Below, piece by piece: positions 1-7,140 of a stretch of 21,314 bases of DNA. The stretch is taken from the NCBI GenBank assembly GCA_937935995.1, contig CALGXF010000024.1, positions 1 through 21,314 on the forward strand, given 5' to 3'. The position numbers were made by a program, and so were the translations under genes. The notes below the pieces were generated by a model that ran no database searches, was not told where the DNA came from, and worked only from the letters and a program-made list of their open reading frames with translations. Each line of letters opens with the position of its first letter. The stretch's first letter is position 1. Origin of the DNA: an uncultured Alphaproteobacteria bacterium (lineage in GTDB: Bacteria > Pseudomonadota > Alphaproteobacteria > CAAHEQ01 > UBA3637).

Positions 1-432
1 CTGAACCCTGTACGTTATCCAAAGACTGCACCGGCACGTTGGTTTGTATCAACGGAACGTGTCAGGAACCTGATCCGGATACGCCTTGTACAACAGACGT
101 TCCCTGCCCGGGCGACCAAGTCTGTGTAAACGGTGAATGTGAAAAACCGGATACATGTACGACATCAGCAGACTGTTCGGGGGATTTGGTGTGTACCGAT
201 GGGCAATGTAAAAATCCTGAACCCTGTACGTTATCCAAAGACTGCACCGGCACGTTGGTTTGTATCAACGGCACATGTCAGGAACCCCCAGATGATCCCT
301 CATGTACAACAGACGGAGACTGTACGGGTGACCAAGTCTGTGTAAACGGTGAATGCGAAAAACCGACTCCATGTGTTACGTCATCAGAATGTTCAGGGGA
401 TTTGGTGTGTACAGACGGCGAATGTAAAAACC
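1..432 (+). repeat. 216-bp tandem higher-order repeat inside the Cys-rich gene
   Basis: Bases 1-55 are identical to 217-271, and further blocks (114-150 with 330-366, 181-194 with 397-410) keep the same 216-bp offset. The period is 72 codons, made of three Cys units, so copy-number change keeps the frame. A more diverged copy begins near 433. The repeat may continue to the left of the window. Confidence 0.85.
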
Positions 433-1583
433 CAGAACCGTGTGAAACGGATACGGAATGTCCGGGAGACCAAATCTGTGAGAATGGAACTTGTACTGAC
501 CCGGTGTGTACAATAGACAGTGATTGTGCGGATATGGAAACATGTACGGAGGGCCGATGCGAACCAAAACCTTGTACGGATAATACTGTTTGCGGTGACA
601 ATGGTTGTTGTAAAGAAGGCGTTTGTTCAGCGAACTGTACGTGTGAGGAACGTGGTGGTGAGACCATCTATTACTTAACGGGTGGTTGTTGTGAATTGCC
701 GTCGACGTGTTGTAGTTTAGATGAAACCTGTGTTCAAGAAGAATGCACGATAACGGATGCGGAACAATGCGGCGTTCTTTGCACGGAAGGCGCACAAACA
801 ACGTCTGTATGTTGTACGGCGGTTTCGATTGACGGAGATGACCCGACAAACCATGTGTGGGTCGGGGATCCGTATGGCGATGGGTATTGCTGTGCTTCCA
901 AATCTGAAAGTCAAGATTGTTGTGAGGCGACAGATGGCAGTTGGTGCGGAGAAACATGTTGTTCATCTCCGTTCAGTTGCTTGAACGGAACATGTTGTCA
1001 TCCCAATAACCAATGCGGAGAAGTATGTTGTTCCGATGAACAAGAGTGCAATGCCGGAAAGTGTTGTTACCCGCTTGATGAGACAACTTGTGCCAACGGA
1101 ATAGCAACTGATGAGAACGGATGTCCTGTGTGTAAAGAAGCGACTTGTCCGGATGACAAACCGGTTTCTTGTTCCGTTGGTTCTGACACGTGGTGTTGTG
1201 CAGAGGGCAACACTTGTGGTTCTTCCGTCGGACAATGTTGCCTCGGCGGAACCTGTTGCAACGGAACAACTTATTGTTCAATGGGTGAATCACCATCTGC
1301 AACCGGAGACGATTGCTGGAGCGGTACATACGGCTGTTGTGACGGAACACTTTATAATCACTATGCGCAAGAAACTTGGAGTTGGTCCTGTTGTGAACCC
1401 GGAGGAACTATTTATGTATTCCTTTGTGAACCTGGTTCATCCTCATTTACAATGGAAGATTGTATAAATCAGGGTGAGTTTCGTAGTGCTTGTTGTCCAG
1501 CAGGAAAAACGATCACGGAACCAGTTTGTGATGATTTTTCTTCAGACGGTTCTTGTATTCATTGGACCCGTAACTGTACCTAA
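1..1583 (+). CDS. Cysteine-rich repeat surface protein (3' part, start outside window)
   Basis: The frame is open from base 3 without an obvious start, so the gene is cut by the window edge; the first in-frame TTG/ATG codons lie inside a repeat and are not real starts. The first ~190 residues are tandem units of about 21-28 residues with the pattern C-x4-5-C-x-G-D-x-V-C-x-N-G-x-C-x-x-P. The rest is rich in CC pairs (for example GTCC, KCC, EVCC). Such cysteine density implies oxidative folding outside the cytoplasm, in a disulfide-stabilised stalk or adhesin. The same unit (CTTDDDC..GEVC) occurs in the prepilin-like protein at 8145-9758, so this may be the C-terminal part of a paralogue whose pilin-like N-terminus lies upstream. 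No enzymatic motif is visible. Function as an adhesin or surface display protein is inference. Confidence 0.75.
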   Translation, partial: EPCTLSKDCTGTLVCINGTCQEPDPDTPCTTDVPCPGDQVCVNGECEKPDTCTTSADCSGDLVCTDGQCKNPEPCTLSKDCTGTLVCINGTCQEPPDDPSCTTDGDCTGDQVCVNGECEKPTPCVTSSECSGDLVCTDGECKNPEPCETDTECPGDQICENGTCTDPVCTIDSDCADMETCTEGRCEPKPCTDNTVCGDNGCCKEGVCSANCTCEERGGETIYYLTGGCCELPSTCCSLDETCVQEECTITDAEQCGVLCTEGAQTTSVCCTAVSIDGDDPTNHVWVGDPYGDGYCCASKSESQDCCEATDGSWCGETCCSSPFSCLNGTCCHPNNQCGEVCCSDEQECNAGKCCYPLDETTCANGIATDENGCPVCKEATCPDDKPVSCSVGSDTWCCAEGNTCGSSVGQCCLGGTCCNGTTYCSMGESPSATGDDCWSGTYGCCDGTLYNHYAQETWSWSCCEPGGTIYVFLCEPGSSSFTMEDCINQGEFRSACCPAGKTITEPVCDDFSSDGSCIHWTRNCT

Positions 1584-1585
1584 GT

Positions 1586-1611
1586 AAAAGGAGCCGTTCG
1601 GCTCCTTTTTT
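1586..1611. terminator. Bidirectional Rho-independent terminator
   Basis: Hairpin AAAAGGAGCC-GTTC-GGCTCCTTTT directly after the stop codon at 1581-1583, with an A-run on one side and a T-run on the other. It serves the rightward Cys-rich gene and the leftward gene whose stop codon (1610-1612) lies in the T-run. Confidence 0.9.
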
Positions 1612-2527
1612 ATCTTTCAAGTTGATTTGAAAATACCGTATATTCCGGCGCAATATTCGGCAGCATCAGTTGTTTTTGCCGACGCGTAATGAATGTCATT
1701 AATACGGTTTTGTCTCGTTCCATATAGCTTGAATTGGTTTGAATATGTGCTTTCAGGTTTTTGGCCATTGTTCGCATCGCTTCCCGAAAAGAGGCATGAG
1801 ACGTATAATACGTGTCGTATTCCAAAGTCGGATTATTGAAATAACAACGCATTTCGTTTAAAACTTTTTGTTCTTCTTTCGGAATGCCTTTGTTAATGCA
1901 AAAATAAGCACCGAGCATTTTTAACACGGAAATTTCTTTGGCTTCGTTCAGCGGCAAATCATTGTCTTTGCGTTTAAAGTTTTCCGATAAGTATTTATCA
2001 AACCAAGCTGACGGAATGTGTTTCGGATTTAAATGACCGGTTTTGATATTGTGCAAATCCGTATCAATTGCTTTAAATAAAATTCTTGAAGCTTTATCAA
2101 TTTTGGCGGTTTGTTTTAAAATGTCTGTAAGTGGGATAAAGGTGTTTTCCAAATCCAGGGCTTTAGATGTATGAATTCCCTCTAATTGTGTGTAAGCAGC
2201 TGGCATAGCAGACGGAACCGCCGTCAATAAATCGAAATTTTTGGACGGCTTCGACGGATGGTTGTAAACTGCATATCGAACAAAGCATTCTCCGTTTGTT
2301 ACTGTGGATAAAATCGTGTCCGGTTGTAAAACCGATGGTGTAATGTCGCTGGACATTAAATCATCTTCCAACAGAGACTGGCTTTCTTTTTTACCGGTCA
2401 TTAAATTCGTGCAAAATAAAACATAATTGCCGTTGTTGAAATAAACATTCGAGATTTTATGCAGTTTCATATTGCCGTTATAAATCAGTTTAGTGTTTAA
2501 TTCTTTTCCGTCGATTGTGATTTTCAT
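1610..2527 (-). CDS. Hypothetical protein, 305 aa
   Basis: I do not recognise a family. The protein is soluble, with no signal peptide or membrane segment. It starts MKITIDGKELNTKLIYNG, with short strand-like segments in the first ~60 residues, and continues into a helical, charged C-terminal two-thirds. The start at 2527 has an AAAGGAAAAG ribosome site, and a strong separate promoter lies at 2562-2590, so it is transcribed as a single gene. It ends convergently on the terminator shared with the Cys-rich gene. No catalytic motif is obvious. Low cysteine content sets it apart from its left neighbour, so a role in that gene's function cannot be argued from sequence. Confidence 0.75.
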   Translation of the reverse strand: MKITIDGKELNTKLIYNGNMKLHKISNVYFNNGNYVLFCTNLMTGKKESQSLLEDDLMSSDITPSVLQPDTILSTVTNGECFVRYAVYNHPSKPSKNFDLLTAVPSAMPAAYTQLEGIHTSKALDLENTFIPLTDILKQTAKIDKASRILFKAIDTDLHNIKTGHLNPKHIPSAWFDKYLSENFKRKDNDLPLNEAKEISVLKMLGAYFCINKGIPKEEQKVLNEMRCYFNNPTLEYDTYYTSHASFREAMRTMAKNLKAHIQTNSSYMERDKTVLMTFITRRQKQLMLPNIAPEYTVFSNQLER

Positions 2528-2561
2528 GGTCTTTTCCTTTTTCCTTTTGAAGACATCTTCT

Positions 2562-2590
2562 TTTATACACGTTCTTTTTTATTTTGTCAA
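2562..2590 (-). promoter_or_regulatory. Sigma-70 type promoter for the 305-aa gene
   Basis: On the minus strand a TTGACA box (2585-2590), a 17-bp A-rich spacer and TATAAA (2562-2567) stand 34 bp upstream of the start codon at 2527. This is a near-consensus promoter. Confidence 0.75.
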
Positions 2591-2615
2591 GTATTATGGA
2601 AAATTTTTGAGAAAT

Positions 2616-3575
2616 TCAAAAAGAACTGCCCCATTTTGCTTTTTTGGCTTTTTTATAAAGCTCCTTATCTTTTTTGCTGACAGGTATGCGTGCCGTATGG
2701 CCGTCCGGCTGGCAAAGCGTTAAATGAACATGCCCGGGATAGATGCGAACGGGACGCAGAATGCGGGAAAATGATGAAGAAACGGGTGTTTTGGAAACGG
2801 CTAAATAACAAAACTTTTCATCTTCATATCCCAAAACGGCATTTTTGATTCGACGATGATTTTTTGTTCTGGCAATTCGGCATGAAAAATGGCACCAGTC
2901 GTCGTCTGACAAAGGACATGATTCCCGGTGTGGGCAAGGTGCAATGATAAAGGCACCGTTTTCCAGTAAAACAGATCTGTGTTGCATGATTTGCCTGTAT
3001 CCTTCCGGCGTGCCGGGTTCGACGATTAACAGAATTTTTTGAGTCGCTTGCCAAAGGGTTAATACGGCTTGAACGCGGTCTTGTTCAGCCAGTTCATTTA
3101 ACATATATGAAGCAATGACTAAATCTGCTTTTTGTGTTTTTAAGCCTTGCGTTAAATCTCCGCTTTTCCACGTGGGCAGGGGAGATAGACCGGCTTTTGA
3201 TAAGAGCGTTTGCCCGATTCGATGCATGGCTTCGGCTCGTTCCAAGCAGACAATCCGTTGAAAGGAAAGGCATTGTGTGGCCGCGCACGTTGCTGCACCA
3301 GTTCCGGCACCGACATCCAGCAATGTATGCAGTTCCGTCGAATCAATTTCGGCGAGCGTTTGTTGCAGCGCTTCAAATACGGCTCCGAATGTGGCCGGCA
3401 TACGTACAAGTGCGTAAGCAACGGCTTCATCCGGCCGAGACAAAAGAGTGTCGCCGGTTCGGGGTTGAAAACGATATCGATTAGAAACGGCTTTTGCCTG
3501 CTCCGACACGCTCTTGGACGACAGCGGAAGCATTAATTCTTGTAAAGCGGCTTGAAGTTTCGGCGGCATGTCCAT
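2616..3575 (-). CDS. Rsm22/METTL17-family small-ribosomal-subunit assembly protein
   Basis: A class I SAM-dependent methyltransferase fold is shown by LLDVGAGTGAA at residues 85-95. A cysteine cluster follows: C214, C220, C228 and C232 (CPHRESC...WCHFSC). This combination typifies the Rsm22 family, which associates with the small ribosomal subunit and whose mitochondrial member METTL17 binds a 4Fe-4S cluster. The C-terminus (residues ~265-319) has a small basic beta-rich tail (RPVRIYPGHVHLTLC). Length 319 aa fits bacterial members. The start at 3575 is preceded by AAAGGA at a longish spacing. A promoter lies at 3603-3631, divergent from the Nudix gene. The family call is established knowledge applied to visible motifs; methyltransferase activity is not certain in this family. 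Confidence 0.85.
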   Translation of the reverse strand: MDMPPKLQAALQELMLPLSSKSVSEQAKAVSNRYRFQPRTGDTLLSRPDEAVAYALVRMPATFGAVFEALQQTLAEIDSTELHTLLDVGAGTGAATCAATQCLSFQRIVCLERAEAMHRIGQTLLSKAGLSPLPTWKSGDLTQGLKTQKADLVIASYMLNELAEQDRVQAVLTLWQATQKILLIVEPGTPEGYRQIMQHRSVLLENGAFIIAPCPHRESCPLSDDDWCHFSCRIARTKNHRRIKNAVLGYEDEKFCYLAVSKTPVSSSFSRILRPVRIYPGHVHLTLCQPDGHTARIPVSKKDKELYKKAKKAKWGSSF

Positions 3576-3602
3576 AAAGTATTTTTCCTTTGTTTAAAAT
3601 TC

Positions 3603-3631
3603 GTTATAATAGATTATCGGTTGAATTGCAA
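3603..3631 (-). promoter_or_regulatory. Promoter for the Rsm22-like gene
   Basis: On the minus strand TTGCAA (3626-3631), a 17-bp spacer and TATAAC (3603-3608). The same AT-rich block reads TATAAT on the plus strand (3605-3610), so it may also serve the divergent Nudix gene, although no good plus-strand -35 box is visible. Confidence 0.6.
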
Positions 3632-3652
3632 GTTTTCAAATAAAGGAAGAAA

Positions 3653-4084
3653 ATGCGCGCTTATGAAGTTTTGGTTATTCCATATCTAAAGCAAAAAAAG
3701 AATTTATTTGCGACGTTTTTATGTCGCGGAGACGTTTATTGGCAGCCGATTACCGGCGGCGGCGAAGAAAATGAAGATATTTTATCGGCTGCTATGCGGG
3801 AGGCATATGAAGAGGCCGGGATTGAACAAAACCCCGAGAAATATATGAAGCTTCAGGCTTGCAGTATGATACCGGCGCCGTGGGTCGGCTGTTCCGTTCA
3901 AAAGGGCGTTTATTTAATTCCGGAATACTGTTTTGCCGTTCAAATGAAAACGCAAAATATCCGTTTATCTCATGAACATTCCCGTGTTGAATGGGTGCCG
4001 TTTGAGGAAGCTTTTGCCCGGTATCGGTATGAAGCCGATAAAATCGCGCTATGGGAATTGAATGAACGCCTGCTTGCCCGTTAA
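3653..4084 (+). CDS. Nudix hydrolase, NudB-like (dihydroneopterin triphosphate/dNTP pyrophosphatase)
   Basis: A perfect Nudix box G-x5-E-x7-REAYEEAGI is present at about residues 36-58, giving the metal-binding glutamates for pyrophosphate hydrolysis. The C-terminal part (SHEHSRVEWVPFEEA...ALWELNERL) resembles the NudB group, which removes pyrophosphate from dihydroneopterin triphosphate in folate synthesis and from dATP. Length 143 aa is typical. The start ATG at 3653 follows AAAGGAAGAAA. It is a monocistronic gene transcribed away from the Rsm22-like gene. The Nudix family call is secure; the substrate is inferred from the C-terminal similarity. Confidence 0.88.
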   Translation: MRAYEVLVIPYLKQKKNLFATFLCRGDVYWQPITGGGEENEDILSAAMREAYEEAGIEQNPEKYMKLQACSMIPAPWVGCSVQKGVYLIPEYCFAVQMKTQNIRLSHEHSRVEWVPFEEAFARYRYEADKIALWELNERLLAR

Positions 4085-4161
4085 AACAAACGATTATCAT
4101 TCGAAAATCAGAACACTAAAAAAGCAGAATGGAAAATCGTATTTTTTACACAGATTATAAT

Positions 4162-4191
4162 AAAAAGCGGGGCCGTTGTGAAACGACCCCC
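4162..4191 (-). terminator. Terminator of the OMP-lipoprotein operon
   Basis: A GC-rich hairpin, GGGGCCGTT pairing with AACGACCCC with one mismatch, lies just past the stop of the minus-strand gene ending at 4198. Its minus-strand copy is followed by GCTTTTTATTAT. Confidence 0.75.
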
Positions 4192-4197
4192 TTTCAT

Positions 4198-4779
4198 TTA
4201 TCTGCTTTTTAAATCCTTACGGAGCTTGTTAAAATCATTATGATGATTTTTATCTTTCCCGGCAGAAGGACCTCCTTTATCCGGAGCAGGTTTTCCCATG
4301 TTTGGTTTTGATGTTGGATGATGACTTCCTTTAGGTGGTTGATCATACTTATTTTTATGATGTCCTTTATACGGATTATCCCATCGCGGCTTGTATTCTC
4401 TGCGATGTTTAGGTGCCGGATGCTTTCGCGACCAACTTAAATAATAAGCCTCTTCGTAATCCCTTAAACACCCCCATAGTACCGTAGAAAGAAAGCCTTG
4501 ATTTCGACATTTGGCGATAAATGGCGTCGTTCTGTTTAAAAATTCGGTGATTTGATATGCTTGAATGGTCTCGTAATCTATACCGTAATTCCAAAGCAGT
4601 CTGTCATAGTAAAGCCGACAGTCGACGTATTCTTGTGAACCCGGAATAGCTCCGATGGATGTGGAGCAGATATAGTTCAGTTCTCGTTCCATTCGAGAAC
4701 TGGCTGTCGAAATATATTGTGCGGATGCCGACGAGCATAAAGCTATCATCATGCCGAATACGAAACATATTTTTTTCAT
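4198..4779 (-). CDS. Secreted four-cysteine protein with His/Lys/Pro-rich tail
   Basis: The protein has a signal peptide (MKKICFVFGMMIALCSSASA, cleavage after ASA) and a ~100-residue domain shared with the gene just upstream. The shared residues are ELNYICSTS, Y-x-(D/E)-CR-x-YYD, a third C before R (KCR) and W-x-CL, giving four conserved cysteines that could form two disulfides. From about residue 120 it is low complexity and rich in H, K, P and G, likely disordered. It is the last gene of a three-gene operon, 15 bp after the lipoprotein gene, with AAAGGAAATGCA before the ATG. I do not recognise a named domain. It is likely periplasmic or surface-exposed; partnership with the barrel protein is inferred from the operon only. 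Confidence 0.8.
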   Translation of the reverse strand: MKKICFVFGMMIALCSSASAQYISTASSRMERELNYICSTSIGAIPGSQEYVDCRLYYDRLLWNYGIDYETIQAYQITEFLNRTTPFIAKCRNQGFLSTVLWGCLRDYEEAYYLSWSRKHPAPKHRREYKPRWDNPYKGHHKNKYDQPPKGSHHPTSKPNMGKPAPDKGGPSAGKDKNHHNDFNKLRKDLKSR

Positions 4780-4794
4780 TGCATTTCCTTTCGT

Positions 4795-5424
4795 TTATTG
4801 TTTTTTAGGCGGATCATACGTGTTGTTAATGATTATCGTGTTTGTATTTGTATTTAATCCGGTTTGTGTATGATTAGGCGTTGAATGCCCGCCATTCTTC
4901 GGCGGATTGTTTGAAAAACCTTTGTTTGGCTTTTGAATTGGTTTTGGGTTGTAACGCGCTTTTTGCTTTTCTTTTTCTTTAATCAGCATTTTTTCTCGTT
5001 TGCCTTGTTCATATTCTTTCGTTCGAATCAGCTCTTTTTTGGCCTCTTGTTCTTCTCGAAGCAGTTTTTTGCGAACATATTCGGCCAGCATCATGTTTTC
5101 TTGTTCCTGCAAACAATTCCAAACCGTGTTAGCGTTAGAAGAATAAGAACGACATCTTTGTGCAAGTGGCCGGCTCCGATTGGCAAATTGCGAAACATCC
5201 CAGCTGTAAGGTCGCCCCGGATCAATATTATATTGCAATAAAATTTTATCGTAATACATGCGGCATTCTTGATAAATCGATGAATTCATCGGCGCATTTA
5301 AAGACGTAGAACAAATGTAATTCAGCTCATTATTCAAGCGCATTTGATTGGCTGGAAAATCTTGAGCTAAAAAACACCCGCTGACCAAAAGCGGCAGCAA
5401 TAAAAGAGACGGATATTTTATCAT
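4795..5424 (-). CDS. Lipoprotein, paralogue of the following gene
   Basis: Starting at 5424 gives MIKYPSLLLLPLLVSGC, a short lipoprotein signal with lipobox VSGC, so the mature protein is probably lipid-anchored. The frame is open further upstream into the barrel gene, but an AGGA at 5432-5435 lies 7 bp from the ATG at 5424 and only 1 bp from the ATG at 5430, which decides for 5424. The N-terminal domain matches the next gene (NNELNYICSTS, CR-x-YYDK, RCR, WNCL). The middle is a charged, probably coiled segment (EEQEAKKELIRTKEYEQ onward), and the tail is rich in N, P and T. It is the middle gene of the operon, 16 bp after the barrel gene. The function is unknown; a periplasmic spacer or scaffold is one possibility. 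Confidence 0.82.
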   Translation of the reverse strand: MIKYPSLLLLPLLVSGCFLAQDFPANQMRLNNELNYICSTSLNAPMNSSIYQECRMYYDKILLQYNIDPGRPYSWDVSQFANRSRPLAQRCRSYSSNANTVWNCLQEQENMMLAEYVRKKLLREEQEAKKELIRTKEYEQGKREKMLIKEKEKQKARYNPKPIQKPNKGFSNNPPKNGGHSTPNHTQTGLNTNTNTIIINNTYDPPKKQ

Positions 5425-5440
5425 TAGCATTTCCTCGTGA

Positions 5441-6160
5441 TTAAAAACTGAACCGAATGCCGCCGAGACCTTCAATATTATAAACGTCTCCTTGGGTAAA
5501 TAAGTAACGATACCGCCCCATGACTTCAAAAGCGATGTTTTGGGTCAGGTCAATGGAAGCTCCGATTTGAGCGGAAATCATAAAGTTTGTTTCATCCCAG
5601 TCATAATCATCATAATAACCGTCAACGGATAATTCGCTGGTGGCTGCACCAATGCCGACTCCGACAAACGGTTTGAAAGCTGTTCCTGTATTGAAATCAT
5701 AATATCCGTTTAAGCTGACATCTAACTGGGAATAATCAATCTCATCAACGACTTCTGATTTAAAGTGGTATCCGATTTCAACGTCTCCGCGGAAATTGTT
5801 ACCGGCATACATTCCGATTGCGACATCAATGATGGGCGCCGCAACGGTTTCATCATCAATGAAAGTTCCTCCGAAACCAAAACGTGGTGTCAGATAAAAA
5901 ACATTTTGATGTTCGTAGTTAACAGGTTGTGAAGAAGCGGGATAATAAACGGGTTGAGAAGAAGAATAAGTTGATGTGTTGTAAGCCGGTTGTGTTCTTA
6001 CCGGTTGCTGATAATTATAAGATTGATGGGGGGGGGGGGTATATGTTTGTCCGGCAGGATAATAACCATTTTGCGGGTAAGTATAATCCCAGTTTTGAGC
6101 CTGTGCAGGAAGCGCTGCACACATGCACACAGCGGTTGTAAATAAGAATAAATTTTTCAT
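5441..6160 (-). CDS. Outer-membrane beta-barrel protein with poly-C tract
   Basis: The signal peptide ends ALPAQA at about residue 21. A Y/P/Q/S-rich low-complexity linker occupies residues ~23-82, then a small barrel of alternating strands (FYLTPRFGFGG, AFKPFVGVGIGAATSE, NFMISAQIGASIDL) ends in IRFSF, with the C-terminal phenylalanine typical of BAM substrates. It resembles OmpA-like/OMP_b-brl porin-type barrels of about 8 strands. A run of 12 C in the coding strand (6028-6039) encodes PPP in the linker; any change not a multiple of three would truncate the protein before the barrel. It is the first gene of a three-gene operon, with an AAAGAGGAAAAC ribosome site and the promoter at 6196-6224. 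Confidence 0.88.
   Translation of the reverse strand: MKNLFLFTTAVCMCAALPAQAQNWDYTYPQNGYYPAGQTYTPPPHQSYNYQQPVRTQPAYNTSTYSSSQPVYYPASSQPVNYEHQNVFYLTPRFGFGGTFIDDETVAAPIIDVAIGMYAGNNFRGDVEIGYHFKSEVVDEIDYSQLDVSLNGYYDFNTGTAFKPFVGVGIGAATSELSVDGYYDDYDWDETNFMISAQIGASIDLTQNIAFEVMGRYRYLFTQGDVYNIEGLGGIRFSF
6028..6039. repeat. Homopolymeric G12/C12 tract inside an OMP gene
   Basis: There are twelve consecutive G on the plus strand (C on the coding strand). The length is currently in frame. Slipped-strand mispairing in such tracts is a known on/off switch for surface proteins in Neisseria, Campylobacter and Helicobacter. Confidence 0.85.
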
Positions 6161-6172
6161 GTTTTCCTCTTT

Positions 6173-6224
6173 ATTAAGTGATGTATAACACTTAATGAAT
6201 ACGTCTTTATGAAAAAAGAGTCAA
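6173..6224 (-). promoter_or_regulatory. Promoter and dyad of the OMP operon
   Basis: On the minus strand TTGACT (6219-6224), a 17-bp spacer and TATTCA (6196-6201). A perfect 8-bp inverted repeat, ATTAAGTG (6173-6180) and CACTTAAT (6189-6196) with an 8-bp centre, starts at the -10 edge and runs into the 5' leader. It could be a repressor operator or an mRNA-stabilising stem-loop; sequence alone does not decide. Confidence 0.6.
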
Positions 6225-6273
6225 TACAAAATTCGCAGTTAAATTGTAAAAATCGGGAAGCGTTTTTAAAAGA

Positions 6274-6349
<76 letters not shown>

Positions 6350-6361
6350 ACGATGGAAAAC

Positions 6362-6390
6362 TTTATATCCGATTCGATGTAAAAAAGCAA
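6362..6390 (-). promoter_or_regulatory. Promoter for tRNA-Thr
   Basis: On the minus strand TTGCTT (6385-6390), a 17-bp spacer and TATAAA (6362-6367), ending 12 bp before the tRNA 5' end. Confidence 0.7.
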
Positions 6391-6406
6391 CCCCTTTTTT
6401 ATTTTT

Positions 6407-6439
6407 TTGAAAAATTTGTAAAGAACCGGCGTTCTTTTC
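6407..6439 (+). repeat. Left 33-bp direct repeat flanking the HIT gene
   Basis: This copy matches 7038-7070 at 30 of 33 positions; the differences lie in a 5-bp centre. Each copy contains an AAAGAA...TTCTTT hairpin followed by a T-run, so it may also act as a terminator. The spacing between copies is 631 bp. The rest of 6440-6605 is AT-rich with no gene or convincing structure beyond the ribosome site. Confidence 0.8.
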
Positions 6440-6605
6440 GTTTATGTATTTCTAAAAAGGTTTTGATTTTCTTGGCTAAAACAGAACAGGTATCAGTAAG
6501 CTTAACTTAAAACGAAATAGAAAATGTCATTTTTTGTGATTTACTTTTTCCGCCTGAAATTATAGTTTTAATAGTTGTAAATGTTTAACCATTAAAGGAA
6601 ATAAA

Positions 6606-7010
6606 ATGGATTGTCTTTTTTGTAAAATCATCAATAAAGAAATACCAAGTCTGATTGTTTATGAAGATGCAAATATTCTTTGTATTATTCCAAAAGATAT
6701 GGAAGTTTATGGTCATATGCTTATTATTCCTAAAAAGCACTTTAATGATATTTATGATATTCGAAATAAAGATTTGCAAGATATTATGACTGTTGCAAAG
6801 AAACTTTCTATAGGCTTGCGAGAAAAAATCGGTGCAACAGGTATTAATATATTACATGCCAGTGGAAAAGATGCAGGTCAGTCTATTCAACATTTTCATT
6901 TACATCTTTTCCCGAGATTTAAAGATGATAAAGTAGATGCATGGCCTCAATTGCCTAAAAATAACTTCAATAAGGAAGAAGTTTTTCGTAAAATTATTTT
7001 TACAGAATAA
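6606..7010 (+). CDS. HIT-family nucleotide hydrolase/transferase
   Basis: The histidine-triad signature QHFHLHLFP is at residues 95-103 (H96, H98, H100), and there is an N-terminal CLFC pair (C3, C6) of the zinc-binding type seen in Hint/HinT-like proteins, followed by KIINKEIPS. HIT proteins hydrolyse AMP- or GMP-linked phosphoramidates and dinucleoside polyphosphates in the cytoplasm. Length 134 aa is usual. The start at 6606 is preceded by AAAGGAAATAAA. The gene is clearly richer in A/T, with AT-ending codons (AAA, ATT, GAT), than all its neighbours, and it sits between 33-bp direct repeats. Together these suggest recent acquisition, perhaps from an AT-rich donor. The family is certain; the exact substrate is not. 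Confidence 0.92.
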   Translation: MDCLFCKIINKEIPSLIVYEDANILCIIPKDMEVYGHMLIIPKKHFNDIYDIRNKDLQDIMTVAKKLSIGLREKIGATGINILHASGKDAGQSIQHFHLHLFPRFKDDKVDAWPQLPKNNFNKEEVFRKIIFTE

Positions 7011-7037
7011 AAAGAATCATTTGTTTTTACCATAAAG

Positions 7038-7070
7038 TTGAAAAATTTGTAAAGAAGGGGTGTTCTTTTC
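7038..7070 (+). repeat. Right 33-bp direct repeat flanking the HIT gene
   Basis: Second copy of the repeat at 6407-6439, same orientation, 28 bp after the HIT stop codon. Weaker similarity continues to the right (TTCT-AAAA-GTTT in both). Confidence 0.8.
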
Positions 7071-7088
7071 TTCTCAAAAAGTTTCATG

Positions 7089-7116
7089 TTGTTTTTTTCA
7101 TTTTCTGTGATAAGAT
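7089..7116 (+). promoter_or_regulatory. Possible promoter for the VirB8-like gene
   Basis: TTGTTT (7089-7094), a 16-bp spacer and TAAGAT (7111-7116), 24 bp upstream of the start codon. Both boxes are imperfect. Confidence 0.35.
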
Positions 7117-7140
7117 GACAAAATTGAAAGGGAGAAACGT

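Noticed and set aside
1..432. CRISPR-like array in the repeats at the left edge
   Set aside because: The repeats are contiguous 216-bp coding units with preserved reading frame, not short repeats with unique spacers.
278..966. Long minus-strand and alternate-frame open frames across the Cys-rich genes
   Set aside because: They arise from biased TGT/TGC and GGA codons read in other frames; they lack ribosome sites and show H/S/P-rich nonsense composition.
3792..4100. 102-aa minus-strand frame opposite the NudB-like gene
   Set aside because: Mirror frame of a well-supported Nudix gene, with no ribosome site or promoter.
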